A stretch of 64,000 nt of DNA from Streptosporangium amethystogenes. GTDB lineage: Bacteria > Actinomycetota > Actinomycetes > Streptosporangiales > Streptosporangiaceae. Location of the stretch: contig NZ_JOEQ01000003.1 in the NCBI RefSeq assembly GCF_000721075.1, positions 248,001-312,000 of the forward strand, given 5' to 3'. Position numbers and translations under genes: made by a program. The notes under the pieces are model-generated. The model did not search any database. It was given only the letters and a program-made list of their open reading frames with translations, and was not told where the DNA came from. Position 1 is the first letter of the stretch; each line of letters starts with the position of its first letter. This document shows positions 33,995 through 42,892 of the stretch, piece by piece.

Positions 33995-34408
33995 TCAACG
34001 GTCGAACCATGTCCTCACTGACGGAAGAAGCAGCAGAACGACCACGGCGGCCGGCACTACAAGGTTGAAGTCGATCAAGTCAGCGGCTCTGGATTCCGGA
34101 CCGAGCACAAGACCGGCCACGGAGAAGAGCGCCAGCAGGCTTTCAACAGCAAGTGCTGCGCCCCATATGCTCCGCTTGCGTGAGTCCCAGTTGAACGCCG
34201 GCCAGCCGATCAGTCCGGTGCTCACAAGCCCGAGAACGTACGTCAGGACGAGAAATCCCGCAGCGCTCGCCGGCTCGACAGTCCCGCCGAAGAAAAAGCC
34301 GGAAAGCAACACGATTCCCACAAGCCCGAGCATCGCCTGGATCATCATGGCGACCTGTGCGCTCTTTACCGCACGCGGCATACGGCCGATCTTGTCTACC
34401 GTGACCAT
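33995..34408 (-). CDS. Small four-helix membrane protein
   Basis: 137 residues, GAGGGG before the ATG. A basic N-terminus is followed by four predicted transmembrane helices (MMIQAMLGLVGIVLLSGFFF; AAGFLVLTYVLGLVSTGLIG; WGAALAVESLLALFSVAGLV; FNLVVPAAVVVLLLLP). No motif of a known transporter; likely cargo of the integrated element. Confidence 0.65.
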   Translation of the reverse strand: MVTVDKIGRMPRAVKSAQVAMMIQAMLGLVGIVLLSGFFFGGTVEPASAAGFLVLTYVLGLVSTGLIGWPAFNWDSRKRSIWGAALAVESLLALFSVAGLVLGPESRAADLIDFNLVVPAAVVVLLLLPSVRTWFDR

Positions 34409-34558
34409 GGGACCCCTCGGAAATGTTGATCAGAGCTCATCTTCACCAACTACAGGAAACCCGGCGAAGTTCCAACCGGATGAGAACGATCGGCTCTGCT
34501 CACCGAGGTTGCTCTCAGCTGAGACCGTTGCTGTATTTCACTGCTGTACGGACACGAC

Positions 34559-34591
34559 AAAGGCCCTCCGGGATCATCCCGGAGGGCCTTT
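34559..34591. terminator. Perfect bidirectional terminator hairpin
   Basis: AAAGGCCCTCCGGGAT and ATCCCGGAGGGCCTTT are perfectly complementary around one base, with A/T ends on both sides. It abuts the tRNA-Thr repeat. Confidence 0.75.
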
Positions 34592-34641
34592 GACCTGGGA
34601 GCCGCCTTGGGGAATCGAACCCCAGACCCCTCATTACGAGT
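34591..34641 (-). repeat. tRNA-Thr 3'-half copy, internal attachment site
   Basis: TGACCTGGGAGCCGCCTTGG and the following 30 bases match the intact tRNA-Thr and its 3' flank at 38697-38748 almost exactly, with one base missing in the T-run of the anticodon stem. Beyond the anticodon the match ends. It is the expected att site between two tandem insertions. Confidence 0.85.
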
Positions 34642-34788
34642 TAAGGGACGATCGTCCAGGACCGTCCACCACCGTCTTTCAGGCCTGGTCGGACAGGTGT
34701 TACGGGAGCCCTCAGTCCATGGTCGTCCAGGACCGTCCAGAACTGTTGTTAGCACCCGCGTTAGCAAGATCACGCCAGTGGTGGCCGG

Positions 34789-34912
34789 TTACGGCTGAGG
34801 CTGAGCGTCCTTCACCTGGTCGCACACCACCGCGGTGCCCAGCAAGCGGTCATGAAGAACCCGGCCTTCGGCATCAAGGAGCATCCAGAGCCCACCCACG
34901 AGGAGACACAAC
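34789..34912 (-). pseudogene. RDD protein C-terminal scrap
   Basis: The minus frame reads LLVGGLWMLLDAEGRVLHDR then LLGTAVV. It is a direct copy, with scattered changes, of the 3' end of the RDD gene at 31783-31905. Confidence 0.75.
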
Positions 34913-34914
34913 AG

Positions 34915-35265
34915 CCTGACAATCTCATCCTGGGCCGCTTCGAGGCCGACCACGGCGACCCGGTGAAAGCCGTACGCCATCTGCGGGCCGAGTGGAATCG
35001 AAGAAGGAGCGTGGATGTTGCCGACGCCCTGGGCTGGGCGCTTCATCGGGCTGGTCACAGCGCGGAGGGCCTGTCGTTCGTCCGGCGAGCCGACACTCTG
35101 GGCAGACATAACGCGCGCTTCGCCTATCACCGAGGAGAGATCGCCCACGCACTCGGCGCGGTCGCCGAGGCCCGGGGACACCTGACTCGCGCACTTGACA
35201 TCAACCCTCACCTCGCCGTGGCGCAAAGGGCCCTGAAGAACCTTGAGCGCGTTCGTAATGGTTGA
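34915..35265 (+). pseudogene. C-terminal part of a TPR-type protein
   Basis: The frame reads LGRFEADHGDPVKAVRHLRA, VADALGWALHRAGHSAEGL and YHRGEIAHALGAVAEARGHL, typical tetratricopeptide helices seen at the C-terminus of larger actinobacterial TPR proteins. The upstream part of the same frame (from 34852) is antisense to the RDD scrap, so the N-terminal repeats were replaced. It is a junction product and probably inactive. Confidence 0.6.
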
Positions 35266-35766
35266 GATGAGCGGGCCCGGCCAGGTCCGGCGGGCAGGCT
35301 GGTGATGCCGTACACGATTTCCTTGCTGGTCCAGACGCCGTCCAGGTCGCCGATGTCGCGGCGGAGCCGGAAGGCCTGCCGGGCGCCGGGGAACAGGGAC
35401 TCATCGGCGGGGGCAGTGCGGATGGTGCGGCGTTCGGTGCGGGCGGCCCACTGCCAGATCGCCGCGATGCTGTCACTGCCGACCACGAGCGTCGGCACGC
35501 GGTCAATGTCAAGATAACCACCAGCGGATGCCGCAGGCCGAGCGGCGATCGGGCACGGCCGCCAACCGGCGTATCAACGCCGATTCCACCATGATCGGAT
35601 CGGCCTCCAACTCGGCTTCCCACAATGCCAAGTCGGCGAGCTGGTCAAGAGTAGGGACGAGACGAGAGCTGGTCAGGGAAGATGGGGACACGAGCGCGAC
35701 TCCTGCGACGATCTTCGGATTCGAGACCTGAAAGATCAGCAGAAGTCGCGCTCTTCCATGCTCCAC
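35245..35766 (-). mobile_element. Degenerate ISAs1-family transposase
   Basis: Read 5' to 3' on the minus strand: SSLTSSRLVPTLDQLADLAL and LAAVPDRRSACGIR (N-terminal domain), then in another frame GLRHPLVVILTLTAC, then DSIAAIWQWAARTERRTI and VYGITSLPAG, and a last frame with AGPAHLNHYERAQ. These blocks occur in this order in ISAs1 (H-repeat) transposases. At least three frame changes and missing catalytic segments show an inactive remnant. Confidence 0.65.
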
Positions 35767-35929
35767 TTGGCCAAACGTTCAACGTCGCCATACCGCATCA
35801 GAACCCGGGAACGCCGGGGCCCTGGCCGTGACATGGGACGGTCACCGTCTCATCTTCGGGCCCGTGCAAAGTCTCCGAGCAAGGCGGCGACCGCGATGTC
35901 CACCCTGGCATGCGTGACGGCTACGCGCA

Positions 35930-36185
35930 CGGGTAGCTGCGAAATCCACACCGACAGCGAACCTCTGGCCGCTCTATCGCGGTTCCGGCAGGCGTTCTAT
36001 GGATGCCTGACCACGTGCGGCGATGCACGCGGCGACCGATGCCCGCCCATGGCTGACGGTCTTCCAGTTGCCATCCTACGCGCCGGAGCCGAAAGGCGGT
36101 CGAAGCGGTCTGCCCGTCGGCGGCGATCTCGACCAGGAACTGCTGGCGGACGGTCTTGAAAAACCGCTCAACGAGCACCTGGTCG
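35930..36185. mobile_element. Mixed transposase scraps
   Basis: Three small pieces: plus-strand LSRFRQAFYGCLTTCGDA resembling the N-terminus of IS701-like transposases; plus-strand RPWLTVFQLPSYAPE resembling the DDE region of IS630-type transposases; minus-strand VERFFKTVRQQFLVEIA resembling the rve domain of IS481-type transposases. None is longer than about 30 codons. Confidence 0.5.
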
Positions 36186-36360
36186 CCGCCGGTTTTGACG
36201 AGGCGATGCGGGCGGCGCTGCGCGCCGAGGGCGGATGGGCGATCGGTGACAACCTCACCGCCGACATAGCCAGCGGACGTGCCGCCGGTCTTCGTACGGT
36301 CTCGATCGACCGGGGATCGCGCCGTCAGGGCGGGATGCGGTACCACCGCGTGTGGGACCT
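36186..36360 (+). pseudogene. HAD-hydrolase C-terminal scrap
   Basis: GGWAIGDNLTADIASGRAAG then LRTVSIDRG matches HAD motif IV and the following loop. Motifs I-III are absent. Confidence 0.5.
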
Positions 36361-36395
36361 GCCATGCGCCGAATCCGCGTCGTACGGAAACGCGA

Positions 36396-36423
36396 AGGGC
36401 CCCGTCCGCGGAAACGGGGCCCT
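36396..36423 (-). terminator. Terminator of the PhoX-like gene
   Basis: AGGGCCCCGT and ACGGGGCCCT pair over 10 bp around an 8-base loop, 24 bp past the stop. Confidence 0.7.
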
Positions 36424-36446
36424 GTGGTCGGCTTGTCAGCGATGCG

Positions 36447-37694
36447 TCACTGGCGGGTGATCTTCCAGGTGCCATCCGCCTTCGGCTTGTCCGGGTGCTG
36501 GACGTTGAAGAACAGCGTCTTCGGGTCTTTGCCGAAGTAAATGCCGCTGATCTCCGCGCCCGGGTCCTTCAGCGAGCCGAAGAGCTCGACCTTGTCGGCG
36601 GTGCCCTTCTTCTTGGTGCTCTTGCCTGCGACCCAGATGTCGCTGGCGTAGTTGTCCTCGGCGATCCACAGGCGGCCGTCAGGGCCCTGGGCGAGGTTGT
36701 CCGGGCTGTTGAAGCCGGTGACACTGGCCTTCTGGTCCTCCACCGGCACGTTCTTGCCGGCCTCGACGAAGCTCGTGAGGACGTCCTTGTTCAGGTCGAT
36801 CGCGACGACGCGGTCCTCGCTGGTGTTGGCCACGTAGAGCGTGTCGCCGATGACCTCGACGTCCTCGGGTCGGCCGAACTCGGTCGCGTTCACCTCGTTG
36901 GCCGCGGCGTCAGCGTCGACGACGACCTTGTCCATGTCGAGTGCGACCCACTCGAAGGCACCGACCTTGGCGTTGTAGGTCGCCTGGTTCCACTTCTGCT
37001 CGGCATCGCTCAGCTCCTTGATCTTGAGCGCGTAGAGCCGGCCGTTGGAGAGGTCCCCGCGCTTGGTCGGCACGAACTTGTAGATCGAACCGCCGTTGAG
37101 CTCGTCGATCACGAAGACGGTGCCGTCGGCGAGCGCCTCGATGCCCTCGTGACGGAGGATGCCGACCTCGCGGCGCTCCTCAATACGGGTGATCTTCGTG
37201 CGGTCCTTCGGGTCGAGGAACGCCTCGAAGAGGCGGCCCCCGCCGGTCTCCTCGGCGAAGAGCAGGGTGCCCCAGGGGGTCCAGCGAAGACCGTCGAGCC
37301 GACGCCAGCCCTCACGCTGAGCGATGACCTCTGCCTCGCCCGTCTCGAGGTCGACGACCGACAGCGCGCCGTTGGAGCCGACCTCGTGGGTGCGGTAGAG
37401 GTACCGGCCGGCTTGCGGTCCGGTCTCGTTGACTGTGTTCATGTCGGTGAGGTCGTCGGTAGTGCCGCCGTAGACGTCGAGGACGGTCTCGTCGGCGACG
37501 AGTTTCTGGGTGAAGCCCTTGGGGGCGACGAGCGGCTCGGTCCAGCTGGTCAACATCTCGCTGTAGGCCGAGCCCTTGATCGGCTCGAAGTCCATCGGCC
37601 CGGAGGCGGCGAGTGCCGGACCAGCGGCGATCATGCCGAGAGGTAGGCCCGCGCTCAGTGTGAGAGCGGCCGTGCTGAGACAGATGCGGCGCAT
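36447..37694 (-). CDS. Secreted PhoX-like (DUF839) beta-propeller protein
   Basis: 415 residues; GGGAG before the ATG. Signal peptide MRRICLSTAALTLSAGLPLG with cleavage near ALA. The body has repeated propeller blades (YRTHEVGSNGALSVVDLETG, RLDGLRWTPWGTLLFAEETG, RPEDVEVIGDTLYVANTSED, PDNLAQGPDGRLWIAEDN), as in PhoX/DUF839 proteins; those with a full Ca2+/Fe3+ centre are alkaline phosphatases. It is shorter than classical PhoX (about 600 residues) and phosphatase activity is unproven. It lies inside the tRNA-Thr hotspot but has normal codon use. Confidence 0.75.
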   Translation of the reverse strand: MRRICLSTAALTLSAGLPLGMIAAGPALAASGPMDFEPIKGSAYSEMLTSWTEPLVAPKGFTQKLVADETVLDVYGGTTDDLTDMNTVNETGPQAGRYLYRTHEVGSNGALSVVDLETGEAEVIAQREGWRRLDGLRWTPWGTLLFAEETGGGRLFEAFLDPKDRTKITRIEERREVGILRHEGIEALADGTVFVIDELNGGSIYKFVPTKRGDLSNGRLYALKIKELSDAEQKWNQATYNAKVGAFEWVALDMDKVVVDADAAANEVNATEFGRPEDVEVIGDTLYVANTSEDRVVAIDLNKDVLTSFVEAGKNVPVEDQKASVTGFNSPDNLAQGPDGRLWIAEDNYASDIWVAGKSTKKKGTADKVELFGSLKDPGAEISGIYFGKDPKTLFFNVQHPDKPKADGTWKITRQ

Positions 37695-37969
37695 GTTGCG
37701 TCTCCCTGTGGGTGTTTCGCGTTACTTGTAAAGGCAAGATATGGGCGTTTTGTGAACTTTGACCTTCAGTGGGTGACCCACCGGCGTATCGGGCGATGAA
37801 CATTGAGACCTTGAGCGAGGGGCCGTTCTACTGGGGCGCCCGAAGGACGGCTCAATTCGGGATGTGCATGTCCCGATGTGGCTGTGGGACATGGTCGCCG
37901 CGGTCGCGGCCGAGGCCCGCAAGTGCGCGTGCTCGGGGAGCTCGGCGCCGTGGTGTCAGGGGCGGGTCA

Positions 37970-38663
37970 CCCCGTTTCCCGGCGAGCGGCAGCATCATCG
38001 GCGATCGGACTTCGCGCGGATGTACTTTCGGCCTGCCGCCGACGGCATGTATCCGGAACAGGGTGGCAAGGCGGCCCGGCTGGCGCGGCCGGTCCTGATC
38101 GATGCCGCCGCCCAGTGGTCGGGCGAGCCCCTGGTGGCGTGGCCGGCGGCTGTGCCGGGTGAACCGTATGGCGCGCGGCGGGCGGTCCGGTCGCATCGGA
38201 TGGGTGCGCCGAAGCCGGTCAACAGCCGGTCGTCGCGGGCTGCGCTGGTTGCCTACGCGATCGAGTGCGGCGCCGACCCGGTGGCTGTGAGGGGCATGAC
38301 GCGGCCGGAGCTGTTCGACGCGTATGTGCGTCGCCGGTCGAGGTGGTGGCGAGCTGACTGCCGATCCGGCCCGGGCTCACTCCGCACGGTATGCGCCATG
38401 GCCACCAGACGTGGCTCGACGATGGCCGGTGCGCGAGGACGGCGATCATCGATCGGATGGGGCACGAGAACCCGACGATCTCCGGCGTATACAGCCATGT
38501 GACCGAGGCGATGACGGACGAGATCATCAGGCTGCTCGATCGGCTGTGGGACGCAGCGATCCGGGAGCGGTTCGCGCCGGAGTCGCCAGTGGGGGTCCTC
38601 GACACCGCCTTGAGGGCCTACCGCGAGAGGTCGGTCACTCCGCTGCTCTCCCAAACGCGGTAG
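37970..38663 (+). pseudogene. Broken tyrosine integrase next to tRNA-Thr
   Basis: One frame reads FARMYFRPAADGMYPEQGGK and LVAWPAAVPGEPYG, the variable middle of an actinobacterial integrase. In another frame GLTPHGMRHGHQTWLDD supplies the box-II His/Arg, then AIIDRMGHENPTISGVYSHV has the second Arg/His region and the nucleophilic Tyr, ending YRERSVTPLLSQTR. An inserted stretch and frame changes between them, plus the lack of an N-terminus, make it inactive. It stops 43 bp from the tRNA, the normal place for the integrase of an element inserted there. Confidence 0.75.
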
Positions 38664-38706
38664 AACCCGCCTCTCCGGTTAGGGAGAAACGGGTCCTGAC
38701 CTGGGA

Positions 38707-38779
38707 GCCGCCTTGGGGAATCGAACCCCAGACCCCTTCATTACGAGTGAAGTGCTCTGGCCGACTGAGCTAAGGCGGC
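38707..38779 (-). tRNA. tRNA-Thr (anticodon CGT)
   Basis: Read on the minus strand: acceptor stem GCCGCCT pairs fully with AGGCGGC, D-arm GCTC/GAGC, anticodon stem CTTCA/TGAAG with loop CTCGTAA (CGT, decoding ACG), T-arm TGGGG/CCCCA with TTCGATT. All arms are intact. CCA is not encoded. Two partial copies of its 3' half lie at 34.6 and 28.2 kb. Confidence 0.95.
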
Positions 38780-38843
38780 GTGCCATGTTTCACCATGACT
38801 TACGGCAGTCTACAGGCTCCCAGGGCCTTCCCGCGCACCGGAA

Positions 38844-40340
38844 TCAGCCGATCTTGGGGCACTGGGTTCCGTCGGCGGGGACGGTCAGATCGATCAGGTA
38901 GTCGTCCACCAGGCGATCCACGCACGCCGAACCGGTCAGATAAGCGGTGTGGCCGTCTCCGTCGAAACCGACGAGGACGCCGGAGGAGAGCTGGGAGGCG
39001 AGGGCCTCCGACCACTGGTAGGGCGTGGCGGGGTCGCGTCTGGTGCCGACGACCATGATGGGCGGAGCCCCGGGCGCGTCGATCTTCTCCCGGGCCCCCG
39101 CCTTGACCGGCCAGTACGCGCAGGGCAGTGAGCTCCACATGACGTACGCGCCGAACAGGGGAGCGACCTTGGCCGCCTGTTCGGCCGCCTTGGCGTAGGC
39201 GGCGGGGTCGCGGGGGTAGATGCTGTCGACGCAGTTGACCGCCAGGTTGGACTCGGTCTGGTTGGTGTACTCGCCGTCCTCCCCACGGTCGACCAGCAGG
39301 TCGGCCATGCGGAGCAGGACGGTACCGTCCCCCTTCAACGCCTGGGCCAGCGCCTGACGAAGGACCGGCCATGCCTGCCGGTCGTAGAGCGGGGTGATCA
39401 CCCCGAGCATGGCCCAGGCCTCGGTCACCGTACGGTCGTCGCCGGTCCTGTTGGTCAGGGAGGCGGTGTCCGCCCTGCGGAGCAGCGCGGTGATCTCCGC
39501 GCGGGCGGAGGCGACGGAGCCCTGGAAGGGGCAGTCGGTGGCCGCGAGGCAGTTTTCCAGGAACGAGTCAAGGGCGACCTCGAAACCGCGGGCCTGCGCG
39601 GTGTTCAGCTCCAGTGGGTCGAGCGAGGGGTCCACGGCGCCGTCCAGCACGAGGGCGCGGACCCGGCCGGGGAAGAGATCGGCATAGACGGCGCCCAGCT
39701 GCGTGCCGTACGACTTGCCGAGGTAGGTGAGGTGGGAGTCACCGACGGCGGCACGCAGCAGGTCCATGTCCCTGGCGGCGTCGGCGGTGCCGACGTACGG
39801 CAGGAGCCTGCCCGATCGGGTCTCGCAGCCGGCGGCGAGCCGTTGCGCCCCCTCCTCAAGCACGGTGACCTCCCCCGGCGAGTCGGGTGAGTTGTCGAGG
39901 CCGACGAAGGCGTCCAGCTCGCTCGACGACAGGCATCGGACGGGCGCGGACTCGCCGACCCCGCGCGGGTCGAAGCCCACGACGTCGAAGCGCTCGCGAA
40001 CCGTCTCGCTCACCGCGGTGCGGGCACCTCGCGCGTACTGCACTCCGGAGGAACCCGGCCCGCCGGGATTGAGGAGGATCGAACCGATCCGCTTCCCCGA
40101 GGCCGGGAGCCGGATCACGCTGAGCTCGATCTTCTCACCGTCCGGCTTGCTGTGATCGAGCGGTACGGCGAGCTTGGCGCACTCGAAACCGTCCTCGCAC
40201 TCGTGCCAGCCGAGAGCCGCTCCCGCCACGCCGCGGCCGGCTCCGGTGCCGCCACTGGCGTCGGCAGGGACGTCGGTGCCGGTGCACGCGCTCGCGAGCA
40301 GGGCCACCGCCGCCAGTACGGCGGTCACACGGGATCTCAC
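38844..40340 (-). CDS. Lipoprotein alpha/beta-hydrolase, tripeptidyl-aminopeptidase-like
   Basis: About 498 residues. The GTG at 40340, preceded by AAGG, gives an ideal lipoprotein signal (VRSRVTAVLAAVALLASAC, lipobox LASAC, Cys19); a reading from 40403 adds 21 residues without benefit. The core has LNPGGPGSSGVQYA, FDVVGFDPRGVGES, the nucleophile in GKSYGTQLG, the Asp near VGTRRDPATPY and His in GDGHTAYL. Same family as the secreted enzyme at 5.8 kb, but membrane-tethered. Confidence 0.9.
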   Translation of the reverse strand: MRSRVTAVLAAVALLASACTGTDVPADASGGTGAGRGVAGAALGWHECEDGFECAKLAVPLDHSKPDGEKIELSVIRLPASGKRIGSILLNPGGPGSSGVQYARGARTAVSETVRERFDVVGFDPRGVGESAPVRCLSSSELDAFVGLDNSPDSPGEVTVLEEGAQRLAAGCETRSGRLLPYVGTADAARDMDLLRAAVGDSHLTYLGKSYGTQLGAVYADLFPGRVRALVLDGAVDPSLDPLELNTAQARGFEVALDSFLENCLAATDCPFQGSVASARAEITALLRRADTASLTNRTGDDRTVTEAWAMLGVITPLYDRQAWPVLRQALAQALKGDGTVLLRMADLLVDRGEDGEYTNQTESNLAVNCVDSIYPRDPAAYAKAAEQAAKVAPLFGAYVMWSSLPCAYWPVKAGAREKIDAPGAPPIMVVGTRRDPATPYQWSEALASQLSSGVLVGFDGDGHTAYLTGSACVDRLVDDYLIDLTVPADGTQCPKIG

Positions 40341-40486
40341 GCCTTGTCCGCTCCGTAGTCCGTAGGTCGGGGTCACACGCGGATCCGGCAAGGGGGCCGG
40401 CACGCGGAGAGGCTGAACGGTCGAATCCTACGCCCGCACCGAGCCCCCATGACGGGACATCAACCTCAGCGGGGACAGCCGATCGG

Positions 40487-41344
40487 TCACCCTTCCGGTC
40501 CGCTCTCGGCGACCCGCACCGCGCCGCCGTACGCCTCGTCGTGCTGCTTGCGCGGGGAGCAGACCGAGGCCGACGGGCAGGCGCAGCGGCGGCCGCCGTC
40601 CTCCAGGCGGACCACGACGGAGTCCGAGGGGACGTTGCGGCCCACGACGGTTCCGGCCCCCTCGGGGGTGTCGACCTTCAGCCCGATCCGGGGCATCCTG
40701 CTCTGGGCGTCGAGGTAGAGGGGGTGCTCGTACTTCAGGCAGCACATCAGCCGCCCGCACGCCCCCGCGATGCGCAGCGGGTTGACCGGCAGGTCCTGGT
40801 CCTTGGCCATCCGGACGGAGACCGGCTCGAAGTCCTTGAGGAAGGTGGCGCAGCACAGATCACGGCCGCAGGGGCCGATGCCGCCCTGGAGGCGGGCCTC
40901 GTCGCGCGGGCCTATCTGGCGCAGCTCCACCCTGGCGCGCAGGTTGCGGGCCAGGTCACGGACGAGGGCGCGGAAGTCGACCCGTTGCGGGGCGGAGAAG
41001 TAGACCGTGTAGACGTTCTCCGCGTCCAGGTAGTCGACGCCGACGACCTTCATCGGCAGCGTGTGCCGCTTGATCAGGCGCTTGGAGACGCTCCGGGCCT
41101 CGGCGCGGCGCCGTTTGTTGCCCTCGTCGCGGGTGAGGTGCTCCTCGGTCGCGATGCCCGCGCACATCGGCAGCCCGTCGATCTCCTCGCTCGTCCACTG
41201 CGGCGCCCAGACGCACTCGGCGACCTCGGGCCCGGCCTCGGTGGGCACCAGCACCTTGTCGCCGACCTTGGGGCTGTGCTCACCGGGATCGAGGTAGTAC
41301 AGCCTGCCGTAGCGGGTGAAACTCACCGCCATGATCATGCCCAT
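40487..41344 (-). CDS. ricT: PSP1-domain protein, RicT (YaaT)-like
   Basis: 285 residues. The PSP1 domain carries cysteine clusters GPCGRDLCC and GACGRLMCC and a C-terminal CACPSASVC, the ligands for the 4Fe-4S clusters of the Bacillus RicT/RicA/RicF complex that aids mRNA processing. In actinobacteria this gene commonly sits downstream of tmk and holB, as here, although the sigma-factor and glycosyltransferase genes intervene. Function in actinobacteria is by homology only. The start could be either of two internal Met residues (MGMIMAVSF). Confidence 0.85.
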   Translation of the reverse strand: MGMIMAVSFTRYGRLYYLDPGEHSPKVGDKVLVPTEAGPEVAECVWAPQWTSEEIDGLPMCAGIATEEHLTRDEGNKRRRAEARSVSKRLIKRHTLPMKVVGVDYLDAENVYTVYFSAPQRVDFRALVRDLARNLRARVELRQIGPRDEARLQGGIGPCGRDLCCATFLKDFEPVSVRMAKDQDLPVNPLRIAGACGRLMCCLKYEHPLYLDAQSRMPRIGLKVDTPEGAGTVVGRNVPSDSVVVRLEDGGRRCACPSASVCSPRKQHDEAYGGAVRVAESGPEG

Positions 41345-41540
41345 ATGGCTCCAAACCTGGGGGTACGGCTCGTGCTCACCCTATGTGTCATGCCCCTGGA
41401 TGTGCGGTGCCACCCGGTGCGATCATGAACAATCCCCCCGACCGCGGCATCGTCGTGCCGGACGTGCGGCACCGCCCGGCCACGGTCACGGGCCGCTTTC
41501 GCGACCTGCCCTTACCACCGTCGCCCGCTCAGTCCGCCCC

Positions 41541-42212
41541 CTAGGACTCCGGGGGCTCGAACTCCGGGAACGAGCACTGCTCCGGCTCATCCGACCACGG
41601 AAGGACATGCTCGACGAGCGACCACGGCGACAACCTTCTCAGCAGGCAGGGCCTATCGATTGCGTTGGACACCCCCGGCAATTCGCCCATGGCACGGGCG
41701 ACGGCATTGGGATCCGCACCCGGCCTGAGCCAGGCTCGGAAGGACTCCGACATGTCCTCGACGACTATCGCCTTCAGCAGCGCGGGTTTGTCCGTGTTCT
41801 GGCTCCGGAAGTTCTCCCATGCCTGCTGCTGGTCCTCAAAGAGGACCCTTTTCACCTCGGGCCGGGCCTCAAGCGTCCGCCGGATCTCCGCTCTCTCGTC
41901 CTCGGTTATCACATGATCGCAGTTCGGGAAGCGATCATGCCTCTTGCAGAGGAAGACCGACACGTCGGCATCTCCGGACTGCTCGGGGCCGCTCATCGCC
42001 ATGGCGACGGTGTTCTCCCGTGACAGGGGGGAGGGCGTGGCGAGCCGTACAGCTCCGAAGACCACCACGGCGACAACCAGGGCCGCAGCGGCGATCCGGA
42101 AGGGAGCTCTGAGGCGGCGGCGGGCGGGGACGGTGAGCGGGCGGATGTTCTCGGCGGTCGCGGCGGCGGCGGCGGACAGGGCGTCGCGGAGGCGGTTCTC
42201 GGTGTCGGTCAT
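41541..42212 (-). CDS. Membrane protein with FtsX-like extracellular domain, coupled to an ECF sigma factor
   Basis: 223 residues. N-terminal cytoplasmic segment (ENRLRDALSAAAAATAENIR), one TM helix at about 37-58, then an outside domain with VSVFLCKRHDRFPNC, AEIRRTLEARPEVKRVLFED, QQQAWENFRSQNTDKPALLK and FRAWLRPGADPNAVARAMGE. This is the FtsX extracellular-domain pattern of the cell-division ABC permease, but the permease helices are missing. Its ATG overlaps the sigma-factor stop (ATGA), so it takes the anti-sigma position and may sense an envelope signal. Confidence 0.75.
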   Translation of the reverse strand: MTDTENRLRDALSAAAAATAENIRPLTVPARRRLRAPFRIAAAALVVAVVVFGAVRLATPSPLSRENTVAMAMSGPEQSGDADVSVFLCKRHDRFPNCDHVITEDERAEIRRTLEARPEVKRVLFEDQQQAWENFRSQNTDKPALLKAIVVEDMSESFRAWLRPGADPNAVARAMGELPGVSNAIDRPCLLRRLSPWSLVEHVLPWSDEPEQCSFPEFEPPES

Positions 42213-42736
42213 GACTCCTCCTTGAGCATCCGGGCGAGGGCGGCCAGCCCACGCGCGAGGGTGGAACGGGCGGTGCCGGCGGCGATGCCCATGGTCTCGG
42301 CGATCTCCAGGTCGGACAGGTCCAGGTAGTAGCGGAGGGTCAGTGCCTCCCGCTGCCGCCTGGGCAGCGTGCGCAGGGCCATGAGCACCTCGCGGCGCTC
42401 CTCGCCGAGCAGCGCCGCGTGCTCGGCGGACCAGACCGGCGGCTCGTACGGTGCGGCCCAGCGGAAGGCGACCGCGCGGCGGCGCAGCACCGATCGCGAC
42501 CCGTTGAGGACCGCCGAGCGGATGTAGGTCAGCGCCCTGCCTGGGTCGCGCAGGCGGCGCCGTCCCGCATGAGTGCGGGTGAACGCCTCCTGTACGACGT
42601 CCTCGGCCGTGGCCTGGTCGCCCACCATGAGCAGCGCCAGCCGTACCAGCCCGAGGTGATGTTCGGCGAACAGCGCCGCGATGTCGACACGGTTTCTGGC
42701 CAAGGGCTCTCCGCAGGAGAGCAGTTCGACTTCCAC
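42209..42736 (-). CDS. ECF RNA polymerase sigma factor (SigE-type)
   Basis: 175 residues. Region 2 has LFAEHHLGLVRLALLMVGD and AEDVVQEAFTRTHAG for -10 recognition and core binding; region 4 has LPRRQREALTLRYYLDLSDL and AETMGIAAGTARSTLARGLA for -35 recognition. Its stop overlaps the ATG of the FtsX-ectodomain protein by four bases, so both are made together. No target promoter motif can be named from the window. Confidence 0.9.
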   Translation of the reverse strand: MEVELLSCGEPLARNRVDIAALFAEHHLGLVRLALLMVGDQATAEDVVQEAFTRTHAGRRRLRDPGRALTYIRSAVLNGSRSVLRRRAVAFRWAAPYEPPVWSAEHAALLGEERREVLMALRTLPRRQREALTLRYYLDLSDLEIAETMGIAAGTARSTLARGLAALARMLKEES

Positions 42737-42892
42737 ATCACAGAGACGCCGTGCCGGGCCCTCTGCTGCTTCACCCGGCCTGCGAGTTCCACCCCGCTCG
42801 TGTTCTCCCTGCCTACGACGCCCTTCCGAGTCGCAAACCCCGGCCGGCCCACATGTCCCACCGGATCGGCGTACGACCGTGCCCGTCCCCGC

